This document shows positions 5,828 to 7,688 of a stretch of DNA of 7,688 bases, piece after piece. The first letter of the stretch is position 1, and each line of letters begins with the position of its first letter. The position numbers and the translations under genes are program-made. A model generated the notes under the pieces. It did not search any database. It was not told where the DNA came from and was given only the letters and a program-made list of their open reading frames with translations. The stretch is from a bacterium (lineage in GTDB: Bacteria; Planctomycetota; J058; JAJDCP01): NCBI GenBank assembly GCA_030428695.1, contig JAUIEM010000437.1, forward strand, positions 1-7,688. Direction: 5' to 3'.

Positions 5828-6718
5828 ATGCATCCGACCCCTGTCGCCACGCTCCGCCCGATGCCTCGCGCCGATGTCCACGGTCCCGGGCGCGACCGCA
5901 GCTTCTCGCTGCCGCAGTACTACGCGACCGTCGACGGCCTGCGCTGCGCCCTCGCCGAGCAGGGCGACGGCCCGGTGCTGCTGTTCATCCACGGCCTGGC
6001 GGCCAACCTCACGCACTGGCTGCACGTCGCCCCGGACTTCGTCGGGCGCTGCCGGGTGGTGTGCGTCGACCTGCCGGGCTGCGGGAACTCGGAGTTCATG
6101 CCGGCGCCGAGCGTCGCGCGCTTCGGGGTCTACCTGCGGGGGCTGCTCGACCTGCTCGGGGTGCAGCGCGCGACGGTGGTCGGCCACTCCCTCGGCGGGA
6201 TGGTCGCGACCGCCTTCGCCCTCGCCCATCCGGAGCGCTGCGACGGGCTGGTGCTGGTCAACCCGGCCGGCTTCCAGCGCATGGGGCTCGGGATCCGGCT
6301 TGGCAGCCGGGCCCTGTTCCGCGAGCCGCTGCTCAACCAGGTGCTGCCGCGGGTGTGGCGGCAGCTGCTCGGGCTGGTGTTCCGGACGCGGAACCGCTAC
6401 ACCGAGCAGTTCATCCGCAGCGTCGATGAGACCTTCGATCCGGATGACATCATCGGCATCTCGCGCATCATGTGCGCCCTGCGTCCGGACTTCATCGACA
6501 GCGACCACCTCGATCAGCTCTCGGCGCTCACGCTCCCGGTGCAGCTGATCTGGGGCTCGGACGACCTGCTCGTGCCGGCGCGCAGCCTGCGCCGCATCGC
6601 CGCCCGGCTGCCGCGCGCGGAGTCTTTGGAGATCGAGGGGTGCGGGCACATGCCGCTGATCGAGACGCCGCGGCGGGTGGTCGAGCGCATCGAGCGGATC
6701 CTCGACGGTCTGTCCTGA
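5828..6718 (+). CDS. Alpha/beta-fold hydrolase
   Basis: The protein has 296 residues, the usual length for a single-domain alpha/beta hydrolase. Visible parts are the oxyanion-hole HG (55-56 in LLFIHGLAAN), the nucleophile elbow GHSLGG with S121, the acid D246 in GSDDLLVP, and H274 in GCGHMPLIE. This gives a complete Ser-Asp-His triad. A cap region lies around 150-230. No signal peptide is apparent: the first 25 residues are polar and Arg/Pro-rich, so it is probably cytoplasmic. The fold covers esterases, lipases, C-C bond hydrolases and related enzymes; the substrate cannot be read from sequence. It is the last gene of the apparent operon, 23 bases after the flavoprotein gene, and may hydrolyse a lipid or ester linked to that enzyme's substrate. 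It ends 21 bases from the convergent FadL-type gene. Confidence 0.93.
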   Translation: MHPTPVATLRPMPRADVHGPGRDRSFSLPQYYATVDGLRCALAEQGDGPVLLFIHGLAANLTHWLHVAPDFVGRCRVVCVDLPGCGNSEFMPAPSVARFGVYLRGLLDLLGVQRATVVGHSLGGMVATAFALAHPERCDGLVLVNPAGFQRMGLGIRLGSRALFREPLLNQVLPRVWRQLLGLVFRTRNRYTEQFIRSVDETFDPDDIIGISRIMCALRPDFIDSDHLDQLSALTLPVQLIWGSDDLLVPARSLRRIAARLPRAESLEIEGCGHMPLIETPRRVVERIERILDGLS

Positions 6719-6739
6719 AGCCGAACCCGATCCCGATCC

Positions 6740-7688
6740 TCAGAAGCTCAGGCCGAGCCCGAGCCAGACCTCGATCAGCTCGGTCTCGATCGTCGTGTTG
6801 CTCAGCTCGGGATGGGTGTCGTGCTGGTTGACGCTGATCGAGTTCGGCAGCCCCCACGAGAAGCCGAGGTCGCCGCTCCAGGGCCCGACCTGGATCGAGC
6901 CGCCCGCGGTGATGTGGTGCTCGATCGTGGTCGGGAAGGACGGCAGGATCTTGTCGTCGGGGATCGGGTTGTTGCCGTAGTTGTAGCCGAAGCGCAGGGT
7001 CAGCCAGTCGGTCGGCGAGACGGCGGCGCCGATCGCGAGCACGTACTGGTCCTCCCAGTCGAGCTCGATGTCGATGCTGGTTTCGTCCGAGCCGATCAAG
7101 ACGTTCACGTTGGGGTTCGTGCCGTTCTTCAGCGTGGCCTCGAAGCTCTCCATCGTCGCCGACCAGTTGATCCAGCCGACATCGACGGCGAGGGTGAAGA
7201 AGTCGGTCGGGCTGATCGCGAAGCCGGCACGCAGCGACTGCGGCAGCTGGAACTGGATCTCGATGTCGTAGCTCGCCATGAAGCCCTGGTCGTAGTCGGG
7301 CAGCTCGGTGCGCAGGAAGGCCTCGGAGAAGAAGCCGAGCGGATTGTTGTCGTCCTGCAGGAACTCGATCTCGCGCGTGAAGTCGGTCCGCACGTTGCCG
7401 AGCAGGTCGAGGAAGTAGGTCGGCGCCCGATACACCAGGCCGAAGCGGAAGATCTCGTGGGGCTGGACCATCACGCCGATGCGACCGCCGAAGCCGTAGC
7501 TGCTGACGTCGTCCATGTCGGACAGCGCCTCGATGGTCGGGTTGCCGAGCAGGCTCTGGTTCAGCTCGCCGAAGGTTCCGCCGCCGATCGTGCTCGGCAC
7601 ACCCATCATCGTCTGCGAGGACACACTGATCGGGCCGTCGACCTCGAACAGGGAGTAGACGAAGTCGAAGGAAGCGCCGATCGACAGC
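6740..7688 (-). CDS. FadL/OmpP1/TodX-family outer-membrane transport protein, N-terminus outside window
   Basis: About 315 C-terminal residues are visible; the frame stays open to the window edge, so an internal GTG at 7624 is not the start. Motifs of the FadL family (PF03349) follow in order: a SIGASFDFVYS strand at the edge, then a GGRIGVMVQPHEIFRFGLVYRAP strand pair. Next come a 'LPQSLRAGFAISPTDFFTLAVDVGWINWS' type segment (given here only by its key P-SL-G-D-W-NWS residues), AIGAAVSPTDWLTLRFGYNYG with N-PIPDD, and EHHITAGGSIQVG. The chain ends in LGLSF with a terminal Phe, the signature recognised by the beta-barrel assembly machinery. Family members are 14-stranded barrels that move long-chain fatty acids or hydrophobic compounds such as toluene across the outer membrane by lateral diffusion. 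The signal peptide, hatch domain and early strands lie off-window. It converges on the operon encoding the flavoprotein and hydrolase. Confidence 0.93.
   Translation of the reverse strand, partial: LSIGASFDFVYSLFEVDGPISVSSQTMMGVPSTIGGGTFGELNQSLLGNPTIEALSDMDDVSSYGFGGRIGVMVQPHEIFRFGLVYRAPTYFLDLLGNVRTDFTREIEFLQDDNNPLGFFSEAFLRTELPDYDQGFMASYDIEIQFQLPQSLRAGFAISPTDFFTLAVDVGWINWSATMESFEATLKNGTNPNVNVLIGSDETSIDIELDWEDQYVLAIGAAVSPTDWLTLRFGYNYGNNPIPDDKILPSFPTTIEHHITAGGSIQVGPWSGDLGFSWGLPNSISVNQHDTHPELSNTTIETELIEVWLGLGLSF

Overview
The window is very GC-rich, densely coded bacterial DNA from a Gram-negative organism: it carries an outer-membrane FadL-type beta-barrel with a C-terminal Phe. The GC content, abundant GTG/TTG starts and gene types resemble Myxococcota/'deltaproteobacterial' or similar environmental lineages. 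The taxon cannot be fixed from the sequence alone. No rRNA, tRNA, CRISPR array, IS element or phage gene is visible.

Layout. (1) 2-1303 (+): C-terminal ~433 residues of a TPR-like helical-repeat protein whose start lies outside the window. (2) 1304-1428: short convergent gap with GC-rich stem-loops. (3) 1429-2157 (-): short-chain dehydrogenase/reductase whose catalytic Tyr position holds Asn. (4) 2158-2305: relatively AT-rich divergent promoter region. (5) 2306-6718 (+): five tightly packed genes that look like one operon. They encode a 14-Cys zinc protein with a FYVE-like Cys pattern, an alkyltransferase-like DNA-lesion-binding protein (ATL, PWHRV motif), a coiled-coil/single-TM protein of unknown function, a phytoene desaturase/CrtISO/retinol-saturase-type flavoprotein, and an alpha/beta hydrolase. 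(6) 6740-7688 (-): C-terminal ~315 residues of a FadL/OmpP1/TodX-family protein, convergent with the operon.

How the genes may work together. The last two operon genes (flavin-dependent polyene/isoprenoid-type oxidoreductase and alpha/beta hydrolase), with the neighbouring FadL channel and the SDR, suggest handling of hydrophobic substrates; this is inference from context. The first two operon genes form a separate couplet, a zinc protein and ATL, which share a four-base TTGA stop/start overlap. The third and fourth genes are joined by the same TTGA device. The most unusual items are the bacterial protein with FYVE-like cysteine spacing coupled to a DNA-alkylation sensor, and the SDR with a substituted catalytic tyrosine.
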